Source: an uncultured Lachnobacterium sp.
GTDB taxonomy: Bacteria; Bacillota; Clostridia; Lachnospirales; Lachnospiraceae
NCBI GenBank assembly: GCA_900548765.1
Contig: URLU01000014.1
Coordinates: 1 to 20,326, forward strand
DNA length: 20,326 bases
Reading direction: 5' to 3'
Every line of letters starts with the position of its first letter. Positions within the stretch are counted from its first letter, which is position 1. The translations under genes and the position numbers were made by a program. The notes under the pieces are model-generated. The model saw nothing but the letters and a program-made list of their open reading frames with translations. It searched no databases and was not told the origin of the DNA. This document shows positions 1-7,405 of the stretch, in pieces.

Positions 1-815
1 ACCAGAAGGAGATTATAGATTTAGCAGAAACCCTGCCGTTTTTTGCGGAAAAGAGACTTATACTTATAGAGGACACAGGAATGTTCAAAAAAGGTGGTGA
101 GGATTTGGCGGAGTACCTGCCGACAGCACCTGATACGACATTTTTTGTCTTTGTAGAGGAAGAGATTGATAAGAGGTCAAAACTCTACAAGGCGATTGCT
201 AAAAGTGAGGGGAATGCAGTAGAATTTTCTACCCAGTCAGATGACACACTTGCCAGATGGGTAGGCGGCAGGATAAAGAAGGAAGGCAAGGGTATGACCC
301 AGGCAGCCTATAATCTCTTTATTGCCAAAACCGGCACTGATATGGAAAACATAGATAAGGAACTGGAAAAGCTCTTGTGCTACTGTCTGGAGAAGGACAC
401 CATAGAAGAGGCTGATGTGGAGGCTGTCACTACAGAACAGATTCAGAACAAGGTCTTTGACATGGTGGATGCTATCTCAAATCACAATCAGAGAAAGGCA
501 CTTGATTTGTACTATGACCTGCTGGCACTAAAGGAGCCGGCGATGAGGATTATGTTTCTTATCACCAGACAGTTTCAGATGCTTATGATAGTAAAATCAA
601 TGAGTGGCAGAGGCTTTGGAAATAAGGACATAGCCTTGAAGGCGGGCTGTCCTGAGTGGGCTGTGAGAAAATATCAGGCACAGGGCAGAGGATATTCACT
701 GGAGCAGTTAAAGAAGGCTGTGAGTGATGGTGTCTCCTATGAAGAGGCTGTAAAGACCGGACAGATGAATGACCAGCTGGCGGTTGAAATGTTTATTGTC
801 CAATATTCAAAATAA
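1..815 (+). CDS. holA: DNA polymerase III subunit delta (HolA), 5'-truncated
   Basis: The delta subunit of the clamp loader opens the beta sliding clamp and loads it on primed DNA in the replisome. The frame is open from the left edge (first full codon at position 3), so the N-terminal part lies outside the window and about 270 C-terminal residues are visible; full-length family members are about 330-350 residues. Seen: the stretch LPFFAEKRLILIED typical of the AAA+-like domain of delta, then FFVFVEEEIDKRSKLYK, and the helical collar domain near the C terminus (KALDLYYDLLALKEPAMRIM and following). The ATG at 81 is internal and not the start. The gene ends in TAA just before two hairpins and converges on rpsT, the usual neighbour in Firmicutes. 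Identity rests on family pattern and context and is confident. Confidence 0.93.
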   Translation, partial: QKEIIDLAETLPFFAEKRLILIEDTGMFKKGGEDLAEYLPTAPDTTFFVFVEEEIDKRSKLYKAIAKSEGNAVEFSTQSDDTLARWVGGRIKKEGKGMTQAAYNLFIAKTGTDMENIDKELEKLLCYCLEKDTIEEADVEAVTTEQIQNKVFDMVDAISNHNQRKALDLYYDLLALKEPAMRIMFLITRQFQMLMIVKSMSGRGFGNKDIALKAGCPEWAVRKYQAQGRGYSLEQLKKAVSDGVSYEEAVKTGQMNDQLAVEMFIVQYSK

Positions 816-834
816 CCAACCGAGGTATGCAGGG

Positions 835-857
835 AAGGCTGCCTGTGGCGGCCTTTT
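835..857 (+). terminator. Probable intrinsic terminator of holA
   Basis: A 9-bp stem (AAGGCTGCC / GGCGGCCTT, one G-U pair) with a 3-base loop TGT is followed by a short TT run, 20 bases after the holA stop. The T tract is short, so this may act together with the stronger hairpin just downstream. Confidence 0.5.
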
Positions 858-878
858 CGTATATCAAAGTATGCAATA

Positions 879-916
879 AAAAAGAACTGTGGAATGACGG
901 TACCACAGTTCTTTTT
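879..916. terminator. Bidirectional terminator between convergent holA and rpsT
   Basis: A perfect 14-bp stem (879-892 with 903-916) around a 10-base loop has A5 on one side and T5 on the other, giving a GC-containing core GAACTGTGG with a U tract on both strands. It lies 15 bases after the rpsT stop on the minus strand and 64 bases after holA on the plus strand, so it can end both convergent transcripts. Confidence 0.87.
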
Positions 917-930
917 ATATATTTATCTTA

Positions 931-1194
931 TTAAGCTACGCTGTTAACAAGTTTGCTTAAACGAGAAACTTTTCTAGCTGCGTTGTTCTTGTGGTAAACG
1001 CCCTTAGAGCAAGCACTCTCAATTACAGAAGTTGCATTTACTAATGCAGCCTGTGCAGCAGCCTTATCGTTTGCAGCTACAGCAGCCTCTACCTTCTTGA
1101 TAGAAGTCTTAACTTCAGACCTGATAGCTTTGTTTCTTGCAGCCTTTGTCTCAGTAACTAAAATTCTTTTCTTTGCAGATTTAATGTTAGCCAA
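931..1194 (-). CDS. rpsT: Small subunit ribosomal protein bS20
   Basis: bS20 is a primary 16S rRNA-binding protein of the 30S subunit. The product is 87 residues, the usual family length, and starts with the family signature (M)ANIKSAKKRI. It is rich in Lys and Ala, with the characteristic C-terminal NNAARKVSRLSKLV. The reading frame extends upstream to 1260, but the start is the TTG at 1194-1192. It is preceded at 8-base spacing by GGAGG, and only this start gives the conserved bS20 N terminus; the upstream extension would add 22 unrelated residues. The gene is monocistronic on the minus strand, with its own promoter and terminator, convergent with holA. Use of TTG may keep translation low, since bS20 synthesis is autoregulated in E. 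coli; whether that applies here is inference. Confidence 0.98.
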   Translation of the reverse strand: MANIKSAKKRILVTETKAARNKAIRSEVKTSIKKVEAAVAANDKAAAQAALVNATSVIESACSKGVYHKNNAARKVSRLSKLVNSVA

Positions 1195-1200
1195 CTCGTA

Positions 1201-1207
1201 CACCTCC
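1201..1207 (-). promoter_or_regulatory. Ribosome binding site fixing the rpsT TTG start
   Basis: On the minus strand GGAGGTG lies 6 bases before TTG (8 counted from GGAGG). No comparable site precedes the ATG-like or longer starts, so this decides the rpsT start. Confidence 0.9.
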
Positions 1208-1270
1208 AAATTCAAATTCAAATGTAAAGTGCTTCGAAACAGACACGGACGCTTCGTCACACACTAGAAT

Positions 1271-1299
1271 ATAATATTCTATGTCCAGTACTCTGTCAA
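1271..1299 (-). promoter_or_regulatory. Sigma-A promoter of rpsT
   Basis: Minus strand: consensus -35 TTGACA (1299-1294), 17-base spacer, -10 TATTAT (1276-1271). The predicted start is near 1264, giving a leader of about 70 bases. The leader holds a tandem TTTGAA repeat just before the ribosome binding site and no strong hairpin. Confidence 0.87.
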
Positions 1300-1357
1300 T
1301 ACATAAAATGAAAAAAATTGCAAAAAATAATTTGTAAACTATTTGAATATGATATAT

Positions 1358-1363
1358 GGGAGG
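1358..1363 (+). promoter_or_regulatory. Ribosome binding site fixing the gpr TTG start
   Basis: GGGAGG lies 8 bases before the TTG at 1372. The alternative upstream TTG at 1318 has only an A-rich stretch before it and no Shine-Dalgarno sequence. Confidence 0.8.
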
Positions 1364-1371
1364 CTAGGATT

Positions 1372-2262
1372 TTGTCAAGCGAAGCATTTGGTGGGAGAAC
1401 TGACCTTGCTCTTGAGACCCAGGAGCGGATGAAACAAAAAAAGATGGATTTGCGGGGCGTCAGGTTTGAGGAGAAGAAGCAGGATAATGGAATAATTGTG
1501 AGTCTTGTATCTATAGAGACTGAGAATGCGGTAAAGGCTGCCGGCAGGCCTAAGGGAAAATATATAACAATAGAAGCTCCACAGATGTCTACAGACGACA
1601 AGGATTACCACAGGGAGATCTCTGAAGAATTTGCAGCAGTGTTCACAGAGCTGCTAAAAAATGTATGTGACAAGGGTGACTATTCAGCTCTGGTGGTGGG
1701 ACTGGGCAACAGGGAAGTGACACCGGATGCACTCGGACCGCAGGTTGTAGACAATTTATTCATTACCAGGCATATACTTATGGAGTATGGTAGGTATGCG
1801 TTTGGCAACAGCGATGTAAAGCAAATCAGCGGACTGGTTCCGGGAGTTATGGCACAGACCGGCATGGAAAGCCTTGAAATCATAAAGGGTGTGGTAAAGG
1901 AGACAAAACCGGATGTTGTTATAACCATTGATGCCCTTGCTGCCAGAAGCATGAAAAGGCTTGGCAGGACCATCCAGCTTACGGACACAGGCATCGTGCC
2001 GGGTAGCGGCGTGGGAAATCACAGGAATGCCATAAATAAGGAAAATCTTGGTGTGCCGGTAATTTCCATAGGCATACCAACTGTTGTGGATGCGGTGACA
2101 ATTGTTGCAGACGCAGTCAAGACCAACCGGGAGATGACTGAAAAAATAATGTCGCCCCAGTTAAACGGGATGTTTGTCACACCTAAAAATATAGATGATA
2201 CTATCAAGCAATTAGGATTTTTAATATCGGAGGGACTTAATATTGCGTTCTCGAAAGAGTAA
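1372..2262 (+). CDS. gpr: GPR germination endopeptidase (spore protease)
   Basis: GPR is made as a zymogen in the forespore and degrades the DNA-protecting small acid-soluble proteins when spores germinate. The protein is an atypical aspartic protease of 296 residues from the TTG chosen here. Seen: RTDLALE close to the N terminus, as in Bacillus GPR; TPDALGP with the first conserved Asp at about residue 119; IDALAAR with the second Asp at about residue 187; then the conserved Gly-rich TDTGIVPGSGVGNHR and GVPVISIGIPTVVDA. The frame is open back to a TTG at 1318, but GGGAGG at 1358 points to TTG 1372. The 3' end overlaps spoIIP by 20 bases, so the two are co-transcribed and probably coupled. 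A forespore (sigma-F/G) promoter would be expected between 1300 and 1371; I could not assign one convincingly. The gene marks the organism as spore-forming or recently so. Confidence 0.95.
   Translation: MSSEAFGGRTDLALETQERMKQKKMDLRGVRFEEKKQDNGIIVSLVSIETENAVKAAGRPKGKYITIEAPQMSTDDKDYHREISEEFAAVFTELLKNVCDKGDYSALVVGLGNREVTPDALGPQVVDNLFITRHILMEYGRYAFGNSDVKQISGLVPGVMAQTGMESLEIIKGVVKETKPDVVITIDALAARSMKRLGRTIQLTDTGIVPGSGVGNHRNAINKENLGVPVISIGIPTVVDAVTIVADAVKTNREMTEKIMSPQLNGMFVTPKNIDDTIKQLGFLISEGLNIAFSKE
2229..2234 (+). promoter_or_regulatory. Ribosome binding site for the spoIIP TTG start
   Basis: GGAGGG inside the 3' end of gpr lies 8 bases before TTG 2243. This supports the overlapping start and translational coupling to gpr. 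Confidence 0.75.
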
Positions 2263-3337
2263 TTCCTATGGCAGATATATTATTGTTTTGGCAATTGTGA
2301 TATTTGCAGGATATATGACCGTATGCTATGCGGATGAGAATACGGCAGATACATCAGAAAAGCTCAGGAATGAAGACATAGTAGAAGATGAGAGCACAAT
2401 GGAGGAAATTGATTACCAGACCCTGATGGGGATGGAAAATGAAAATCAGACCACAAATGCAGCAGATTCCGGGAACTGTGACGCAGATTCCTATGAGATG
2501 GTGGAGGAAAATAATACCGCCTATCTGACGGAGCTCCAGAATCAGGAGCTGTATAAACAGATGGAAAACGAGAACAATGTCCAGCTTGAACTGGCGAAGC
2601 TGAATGACGTGGATTATCTGAGACAGAAATATTTTCAGTGCGACAGCACCACCACCATAGATTCGTCAGAACTTAATGCAGAGAAGCTGCTGGGCATGGA
2701 TATGTCAGTGGACAAAAATACAGATGCCCCCACAATCCTTATATATCACACTCACTCCCAGGAGGGCTATGTGGATTCTGTTGAGGGAGACCTGTCAACC
2801 ACAGTAGTGGGGCTGGGGGAATATCTTGCCCAGCTTCTCCGGGAAAAGTACGGATTTAATGTTCTGCACCATGAGGGAGTGTACGATAAGGGAGACAGGG
2901 ATCATGCTTATTCCAATTCACTCCCTTACATAGAACAGCTTATGAAGGACAATCCTTCAATCCAGCTTGTTATTGATTTGCACAGGGATGGTGTGGGAGA
3001 AAACACAAGGCTTGTGTCCAATGTAAATGGAACAGAGATGGCACCGATTATGTTTTTCTGCGGGCTCAGCAGGACGACAGCCCTTGGAAATATAGACAGA
3101 CTGCCCAATCCCTACATAGAAAATAATCTGGCTCTGGCATTTCAGATGCAGGTTGCAGCTAACCAGACTTATCCGGGGCTGACCAGAAGAATCTACTTAA
3201 AGGGCTACAGATACAATCAGCATATATGCTCAAAGTGTATGCTGGTGGAGGTTGGAGCCCAGACCAACACCCTGCAGGAAGCCAGAAATTCCATGCTGCC
3301 TCTGGCAGATCTGATAAATCAGGTGCTTTCAAAATAA
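2243..3337 (+). CDS. spoIIP: Stage II sporulation protein P, peptidoglycan hydrolase
   Basis: SpoIIP is the amidase/endopeptidase of the SpoIID-M-P complex that remodels peptidoglycan during engulfment of the forespore. The 364-residue product begins with a basic stretch and a single membrane segment (about residues 12-30). An acidic, low-complexity linker of roughly 120 residues follows, then the catalytic domain from about 160. Motifs: ILIYHTHSQEGY (metal-binding His/Glu, 166-176), VIDLHRDG (243-250), RYNQHICSK (323-331) and LVEVGAQTNT (334-343), all typical of the SpoIIP/AmiC-like fold. Start is TTG with GGAGGG upstream, inside gpr. The gene is followed directly by the udp promoter region with no obvious terminator, so readthrough into the nucleoside genes is possible. 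Confidence 0.95.
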   Translation: MRSRKSNSYGRYIIVLAIVIFAGYMTVCYADENTADTSEKLRNEDIVEDESTMEEIDYQTLMGMENENQTTNAADSGNCDADSYEMVEENNTAYLTELQNQELYKQMENENNVQLELAKLNDVDYLRQKYFQCDSTTTIDSSELNAEKLLGMDMSVDKNTDAPTILIYHTHSQEGYVDSVEGDLSTTVVGLGEYLAQLLREKYGFNVLHHEGVYDKGDRDHAYSNSLPYIEQLMKDNPSIQLVIDLHRDGVGENTRLVSNVNGTEMAPIMFFCGLSRTTALGNIDRLPNPYIENNLALAFQMQVAANQTYPGLTRRIYLKGYRYNQHICSKCMLVEVGAQTNTLQEARNSMLPLADLINQVLSK

Positions 3338-3357
3338 TGAGGACAATTTGAGGACAT
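3338..3357 (+). repeat. Tandem TGAGGACA repeat, candidate operator of udp
   Basis: TGAGGACA occurs at 3338-3345 and again at 3349-3356, an exact 8-base direct repeat with an 11-base period (one helical turn). The second copy ends 7 bases before the -35 box at 3364, a position suited to an activator. A related arrangement lies at 7381-7398. Which protein binds, if any, is inference; the Crp-fold regulator of this operon is the first candidate. Confidence 0.45.
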
Positions 3358-3363
3358 TTTTAC

Positions 3364-3392
3364 TTGAAAATAGGGTGAAATACTCGTAAAAT
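3364..3392 (+). promoter_or_regulatory. Sigma-A promoter of the nucleoside operon (udp)
   Basis: TTGAAA (3364-3369), 17-base spacer, TAAAAT (3387-3392). Predicted transcription start is near 3399, leaving a leader of about 77 bases that is A-rich and without a recognisable riboswitch or terminator hairpin. Confidence 0.8.
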
Positions 3393-3475
3393 GAAGATAA
3401 AACAAGACAAATGACCTTTAAAATGCCAACATAAAAGTATAAAATAAAGATACAAATTATGGGAGGTGGATTGTC

Positions 3476-4252
3476 ATGATAGATTATACAGAAGGTTCTG
3501 GAAAACAGTATCATACAGGTGTTGGACCGGGAGACATAGGGGAGTATGTGATTTTACCTGGGGATCCAAAGAGATGTGCCAAGATAGCAGCACATTTTGA
3601 TAATCCGGTTTTGGTTGCAGACAGCAGGGAATACGTTACATATACAGGAACCTTGGATGGGGTTAAGGTCAGTGTGACTTCCACAGGCATAGGAGGTCCA
3701 TCGGCAGCCATTGCAATTGATGAGCTGGCTAAGTGCGGAGCACATACCTTTATCAGGGTAGGTACCTGTGGAGGCATGCAGGAAGAGGTCATGGGCGGTG
3801 ACATAGTGATTGCAACAGGAGCTGTCAGAATGGAGGGCACCAGCCGTGAGTTTGCCCCAATCGAGTACCCGGCAGTTGCAGACTTTAATGTGACCAATGC
3901 CCTTGTCAGTGCGGCAGGAAAAATTGGCGTGAGAAACCATGTGGGAGTAGTCCAGTGCAAGGATTCATTTTTCGGACAGCATGAGCCTGGTATTATGCCT
4001 GTAAGCTACGAATTGGAGAACAAATGGCAGGCATGGATCAGGATGGGCTGTCTGGCATCTGAGATGGAATCAGCAGCACTTTTTATAGCTGGAAGCTTTT
4101 TGAGAGTCAGGGTTGGCTCTTGCTTTCTGGTGGTCGCAAATCAGGAGCGTGCTAAAAAGGGTCTGCCAAACAAGCAGGCGCATGACACAGAGCTGGCTAT
4201 TTCAGTGGCAGTTGAAGCAATCAGGGAACTTATAAAAAAGGAGGCACAATAA
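3476..4252 (+). CDS. udp: Uridine phosphorylase
   Basis: Cytosolic enzyme that cleaves uridine (often also deoxyuridine) with phosphate to uracil and (deoxy)ribose-1-phosphate. The product has 258 residues, normal for the NP-I nucleoside phosphorylase family. Seen: LPGDPKR (phosphate Arg33), SREY (Arg51), STGIGGPS, FIRVGTCGG (Arg94), GTSREFAPIEYPAVADF (close to the E. coli uridine phosphorylase segment), Gln168 in FFGQHEP, and SEMES (195-199) with the ribose-binding Met/Glu pair. The ADF region and overall pattern favour uridine over purine phosphorylase. From memory, related clostridial and streptococcal enzymes read HEPERMP where this one has HEPGIMP, which could affect base recognition. 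ATG start with GGGAGG 9-10 bases upstream. First gene after the promoter at 3364; its stop abuts the cdd start. A broader purine/pyrimidine specificity cannot be excluded. Confidence 0.88.
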   Translation: MIDYTEGSGKQYHTGVGPGDIGEYVILPGDPKRCAKIAAHFDNPVLVADSREYVTYTGTLDGVKVSVTSTGIGGPSAAIAIDELAKCGAHTFIRVGTCGGMQEEVMGGDIVIATGAVRMEGTSREFAPIEYPAVADFNVTNALVSAAGKIGVRNHVGVVQCKDSFFGQHEPGIMPVSYELENKWQAWIRMGCLASEMESAALFIAGSFLRVRVGSCFLVVANQERAKKGLPNKQAHDTELAISVAVEAIRELIKKEAQ

Positions 4253-4669
4253 ATGGACAGACGTGAGCTTATAGATATAGCTCTTGAAGCAAGGCAGATG
4301 GCATATACACCATATTCACATCACAAGGTGGGAGCGGCACTTCTCACAAAGGATGGCAAGGTGTACAGGGGCTGTAATATTGAGAGTGCATCATATACCC
4401 CTTCGAATTGTGCTGAGAGAACAGCATTTTTCAAGGCTGTCAGTGAGGGGGAGAGAGAGTTTGAGGCAATAGCAATTGTGGGAGGCTTTGAGGACTCGCC
4501 GGTACTCAGACTTTGTGCACCATGTGGAGTGTGCAGACAGGTCATGATGGAGTTTTGTGACCCTGAGACCTTTGAAATCATTCTCTGTGATGAAAATGAT
4601 GAGCTTCACACCTACAAGCTGGAGGAACTGCTTCCTCTTGGATTTGGACCTACAAATATGGGCTTGTAA
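4253..4669 (+). CDS. cdd: Cytidine deaminase
   Basis: Cytosolic zinc enzyme that deaminates cytidine and deoxycytidine to uridine and deoxyuridine, feeding uridine phosphorylase encoded just upstream. The 138-residue product matches the short, homotetrameric Firmicutes type. Seen: YTPYSHHKVGAAL, GCNIESASY (substrate-binding Asn/Glu), NCAERTA with Cys53 as zinc ligand and Glu55 as proton shuttle, and PCGVCRQ with zinc ligands Cys91 and Cys94. All catalytic residues are present. The ATG follows the udp stop with no gap, and its ribosome site AAGGAGG lies in the last udp codons, so translation is coupled. Confidence 0.97.
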   Translation: MDRRELIDIALEARQMAYTPYSHHKVGAALLTKDGKVYRGCNIESASYTPSNCAERTAFFKAVSEGEREFEAIAIVGGFEDSPVLRLCAPCGVCRQVMMEFCDPETFEIILCDENDELHTYKLEELLPLGFGPTNMGL

Positions 4670-4680
4670 GACGATTTATT

Positions 4681-4708
4681 TTGCTTAAAGCACAATAAAA
4701 AATATAAT
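4681..4708 (+). promoter_or_regulatory. Possible internal promoter of deoC
   Basis: TTGCTT (4681-4686), 16-base spacer, perfect -10 TATAAT (4703-4708), within the 71-base cdd-deoC gap. The -35 box overlaps a small inverted repeat TGCTT-A-AAGCA (4682-4692), a possible operator. The gap itself suggests a second transcription start within the deo genes. Confidence 0.55.
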
Positions 4709-4740
4709 AAACATACATAATACAAAGGAGACGAAATAAA

Positions 4741-5409
4741 ATGGAAGTAGAAAATATTTTGAAAATTGTAGACCACACATTACTTTTACAGACAAGCACA
4801 TGGGAGGAAATTAAGCAGATTTGTGATGATGCCATGAAATATGGTACAGCTTCTGTATGTATTCCACCATGCTATGTAAAGCAGGCGGCTGAGTACATGG
4901 GAGACAAAATGACCGTATGTACAGTTATCGGCTTCCCAAATGGAAACTGCACAACAGCTACAAAGGTATTTGAGACAAAGGATGCCATTGCAAATGGTGC
5001 AAAGGAAATAGATATGGTCATAAATGTAGGACAGCTTAAGGCTAAAAACTACGATTATGTATTAAACGAGATTAAGGAAATCAAGGCAGCCTGTGGAAAT
5101 AAGATTTTAAAGGTCATCATCGAGACCTGTCTCCTTACAGATGAAGAAAAAATCAAGATGTGTGAGATTGTAACAGAGTCTGGGGCGGATTTTATCAAGA
5201 CTTCAACAGGCTTCTCTACAGCAGGAGCCACATTTGACGATGTGGAGCTTTTTACAAAGCATGTTGGCAAAAACGTGAAAATTAAGGCTGCCGGTGGAAT
5301 TTCTTCCCTTGCAGACGCAGAAAAATTCATTGAGCTTGGTGCTGAAAGACTTGGTACAAGCCGTATTGTAAAGATTGTCAAAAATCAGGATACAGGTGTA
5401 GGATATTAA
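4741..5409 (+). CDS. deoC: Deoxyribose-phosphate aldolase
   Basis: Class I aldolase that splits 2-deoxyribose-5-phosphate into glyceraldehyde-3-phosphate and acetaldehyde, the last step of deoxynucleoside catabolism in the cytosol. The 222-residue product has the TIM-barrel pattern of the short Firmicutes/thermophile type. Seen: DHTLL near the N terminus, EIDMVINVG with the conserved Asp91, FIKTSTGF with the Schiff-base Lys153, and IKAAGGIS with the second Lys182. The C terminus ends GVGY; a terminal Tyr is catalytically helpful in E. coli DeoC. ATG preceded by AAAGGAG. It lies 26 bases before deoB and probably shares its transcript. The acetaldehyde it yields needs an aldehyde/alcohol dehydrogenase encoded elsewhere, since none is in the window. 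Confidence 0.97.
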   Translation: MEVENILKIVDHTLLLQTSTWEEIKQICDDAMKYGTASVCIPPCYVKQAAEYMGDKMTVCTVIGFPNGNCTTATKVFETKDAIANGAKEIDMVINVGQLKAKNYDYVLNEIKEIKAACGNKILKVIIETCLLTDEEKIKMCEIVTESGADFIKTSTGFSTAGATFDDVELFTKHVGKNVKIKAAGGISSLADAEKFIELGAERLGTSRIVKIVKNQDTGVGY

Positions 5410-5435
5410 GATTCACATATCAAAGGAGAAGTGCA

Positions 5436-6623
5436 ATGAGATTTAAAAGAGTATTTACAATTGTATTGGATTCTATGGGCATAGGAGCTATGGCTGATTC
5501 AGAGAAGTTTGGGGATGTGGGCGTAGATACACTGGGACACATTTCCCAGACAGTGGATAAGCTTGATATACCTAACTTGCAGAAGCTTGGACTTGCAAAC
5601 CTAAAGGCACTCAGGCAGGTTGAGCCGGTAGATAAGCCTATGGCATATTATTTCGCAATGAATGAAAAGAGCAACGGCAAGGACACCATGACAGGACACT
5701 GGGAGATGATGGGCATTCACACCACCAGACCATTTATAACTTTTACGGAGACTGGCTTCCCTGATGAGCTTATAAACGAGCTGGAAAAGAGATTTGGCAG
5801 AAAAATCATCGGGAACAAATCAGCCAGTGGTACTGCAATCCTTGATGAACTAGGAGAACAGGAGATAAATGACAACAAGGTAATCGTATACACTTCAGCA
5901 GACTCAGTATTACAGATTTGCGGAAACGAAAACCATATGGGACTTGAGACCTTATATAAATACTGTGAGATAGCCCGTGAGCTTACGCTTAAGGATGAGT
6001 GGAGAGTCGGACGTGTAATTGCCAGACCATATGTGGGAGAAAAAGCAGGTGAGTTTGTAAGAACCAGCAACCGCCACGATTATGCCCTTAAGCCAACCAA
6101 TAAGACAGCGATGGATGCCCTGAAGGAAGCAGGCTTTGATGTAATTGCTGTGGGTAAAATCAGCGACATATTTGATGGTGAGGGTGTGACAGAGAGTGTT
6201 CACTCAAAGAGCAGTGTGCATGGCATGGAGCAGACAATCGAGTATGCAAAGAAGGATTTTGAGGGCTTCTGTTTTACAAACCTTGTGGACTTCGATGCCC
6301 TGTGGGGACATAGACGTAACCCTGTTGGCTATGCTGAGGAAATTGAGAGGTTTGACAAGAAGCTGGGAGAGCTTCTTCCAGTGCTCAGGGATGATGATCT
6401 TCTTATCATCACAGCAGACCATGGAAATGACCCGACCTACACTGGCACAGACCACACTAGGGAAAAGGTTCCGTTTATCGCATATTCTCCATCCTTTGAA
6501 GGGGCAGGACAGCTTCCGGAGACAGATGATTTTGCAACAATCGGAGCTACTATCGCTGACAACTTCGGAGTTGAGATGCCTGAAAACACAATCGGGCAGT
6601 CGGTGTTGGACAAGCTTATATAA
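5436..6623 (+). CDS. deoB: Phosphopentomutase
   Basis: Interconverts ribose-1-phosphate and ribose-5-phosphate, and the deoxy forms, linking nucleoside phosphorolysis to the pentose phosphate pathway and to DeoC. The 395-residue product is full length for the alkaline-phosphatase superfamily enzyme. Seen: IVLDSMGIGAMAD (metal Asp12), KDTMTGHWEMMG (82-92, the loop carrying the phosphorylated Thr), and near the C terminus ITADHGNDPTYTGTDHTRE with the remaining Mn-binding Asp/His residues. ATG with AAAGGAG 7 bases upstream. It lies between deoC and the Crp-fold regulator, 12 bases from the latter, so the regulator is part of the same operon. Confidence 0.97.
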   Translation: MRFKRVFTIVLDSMGIGAMADSEKFGDVGVDTLGHISQTVDKLDIPNLQKLGLANLKALRQVEPVDKPMAYYFAMNEKSNGKDTMTGHWEMMGIHTTRPFITFTETGFPDELINELEKRFGRKIIGNKSASGTAILDELGEQEINDNKVIVYTSADSVLQICGNENHMGLETLYKYCEIARELTLKDEWRVGRVIARPYVGEKAGEFVRTSNRHDYALKPTNKTAMDALKEAGFDVIAVGKISDIFDGEGVTESVHSKSSVHGMEQTIEYAKKDFEGFCFTNLVDFDALWGHRRNPVGYAEEIERFDKKLGELLPVLRDDDLLIITADHGNDPTYTGTDHTREKVPFIAYSPSFEGAGQLPETDDFATIGATIADNFGVEMPENTIGQSVLDKLI

Positions 6624-6635
6624 CAGGAGACACAA

Positions 6636-7367
6636 ATGGCAGACAATGGCAATATTACAAAGCTGGTGGAAGTGCAGAAAAAACTTCCACCGGAGATTGC
6701 AGAATATATCAGCAGGTATTTAAGCAATGCACCCTACTGGGTTTTGGATTCTGCAAATATAATCACAAAGAAAAAGGACACCATGTTTATAGAAGAAAAT
6801 GCACCGGTTGACTATGTGTATATCCTCTTAAACGGAACAGTCAGGGCTGTTGATTACAGGGTTAAGGGGGTGTCCTACGATTATATGTGGTTTGGACCGG
6901 GTAAGACCTTTGGCGCTATGGAGATTTTTTATAAGATTCCTTTGTACATGACAACCATAATGACAGTGACCGAGTGTACACTTCTTGTTGTGAGCAAGAA
7001 AAATTATGAAAAATGGATATGGGATGATAAAAATGCCTTGCAGATGGAGATAATATCTACGGGTAATATGCTGTTAGAGCAGAACAGAACGGGAAGAATT
7101 GTCCTTTTTTTACAGGGGATGGACAGAATTATATATTTTTTTGCCCAGAACTATAAAACGCAAAAACAGGACAATGTGGCCGTATTTGATATCAGCAGAC
7201 AGGAGATTGCAGAACGTAGCGGCTTTAGCGTAAAGACTGTCAACCGGGCGGTTAAGAAAATGGCAGAAGATGGCTATATTACCAAAAAAGGACATAAGAT
7301 TATTATTTCTGAGGAGCAATTTCAAAAGATGAAAAATTATTTGGCACCAATTATTGAAGAATGTTAA
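6636..7367 (+). CDS. Crp/Fnr-fold transcriptional regulator
   Basis: A 243-residue protein with an N-terminal cyclic-nucleotide-type beta-roll (about 40-125), a long dimerisation helix (about 130-172) and a C-terminal Crp-type winged helix-turn-helix (about 183-226; ISRQEIAERSGFSVKTVNRAV has the recognition helix). It lacks the cysteine cluster of Fnr: the only cysteines are Cys114 and the last residue, Cys243. In the place of the cAMP phosphate-binding cassette it reads FGAMEIFYKIPLYMTT, without the Gly-Glu and Arg expected for cAMP binding. The effector is therefore unknown. ATG with AGGAGA upstream, 12 bases after deoB, last gene before the lipoprotein promoter. By position it probably controls the nucleoside genes and perhaps itself; target sites are proposed at 3338 and 7381 as inference. 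Confidence 0.88.
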   Translation: MADNGNITKLVEVQKKLPPEIAEYISRYLSNAPYWVLDSANIITKKKDTMFIEENAPVDYVYILLNGTVRAVDYRVKGVSYDYMWFGPGKTFGAMEIFYKIPLYMTTIMTVTECTLLVVSKKNYEKWIWDDKNALQMEIISTGNMLLEQNRTGRIVLFLQGMDRIIYFFAQNYKTQKQDNVAVFDISRQEIAERSGFSVKTVNRAVKKMAEDGYITKKGHKIIISEEQFQKMKNYLAPIIEEC

Positions 7368-7380
7368 TAATTTGTGTGAA

Positions 7381-7398
7381 AAGACTAAAAAAGGACAT
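7381..7398 (+). repeat. RGAC direct repeat upstream of the lipoprotein promoter, candidate operator
   Basis: AGAC (7382-7385) and GGAC (7393-7396) lie 11 bases apart, the second within AAGGACAT ending 7 bases before the -35 box. Aligned with 3340-3357 upstream of udp, 12 of 18 positions agree, including the complete GGACAT, and the distance to the -35 differs by one base. This suggests one regulator for both promoters. Confidence 0.4.
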
Positions 7399-7405
7399 AT
7401 GGGCA

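Noticed and set aside
1318..1371. Longer gpr start at TTG 1318
   Set aside because: No Shine-Dalgarno sequence; GGGAGG at 1358 fits TTG 1372.
3393..3475. Riboswitch (purine or other) in the udp leader
   Set aside because: The leader is short and A-rich, with no conserved riboswitch core or hairpins.
3511..3960. Long antisense open frames opposite udp, and similar ones opposite add, lepA and yjjI
   Set aside because: They lie wholly inside strong coding genes, have no ribosome sites and show no family motifs.
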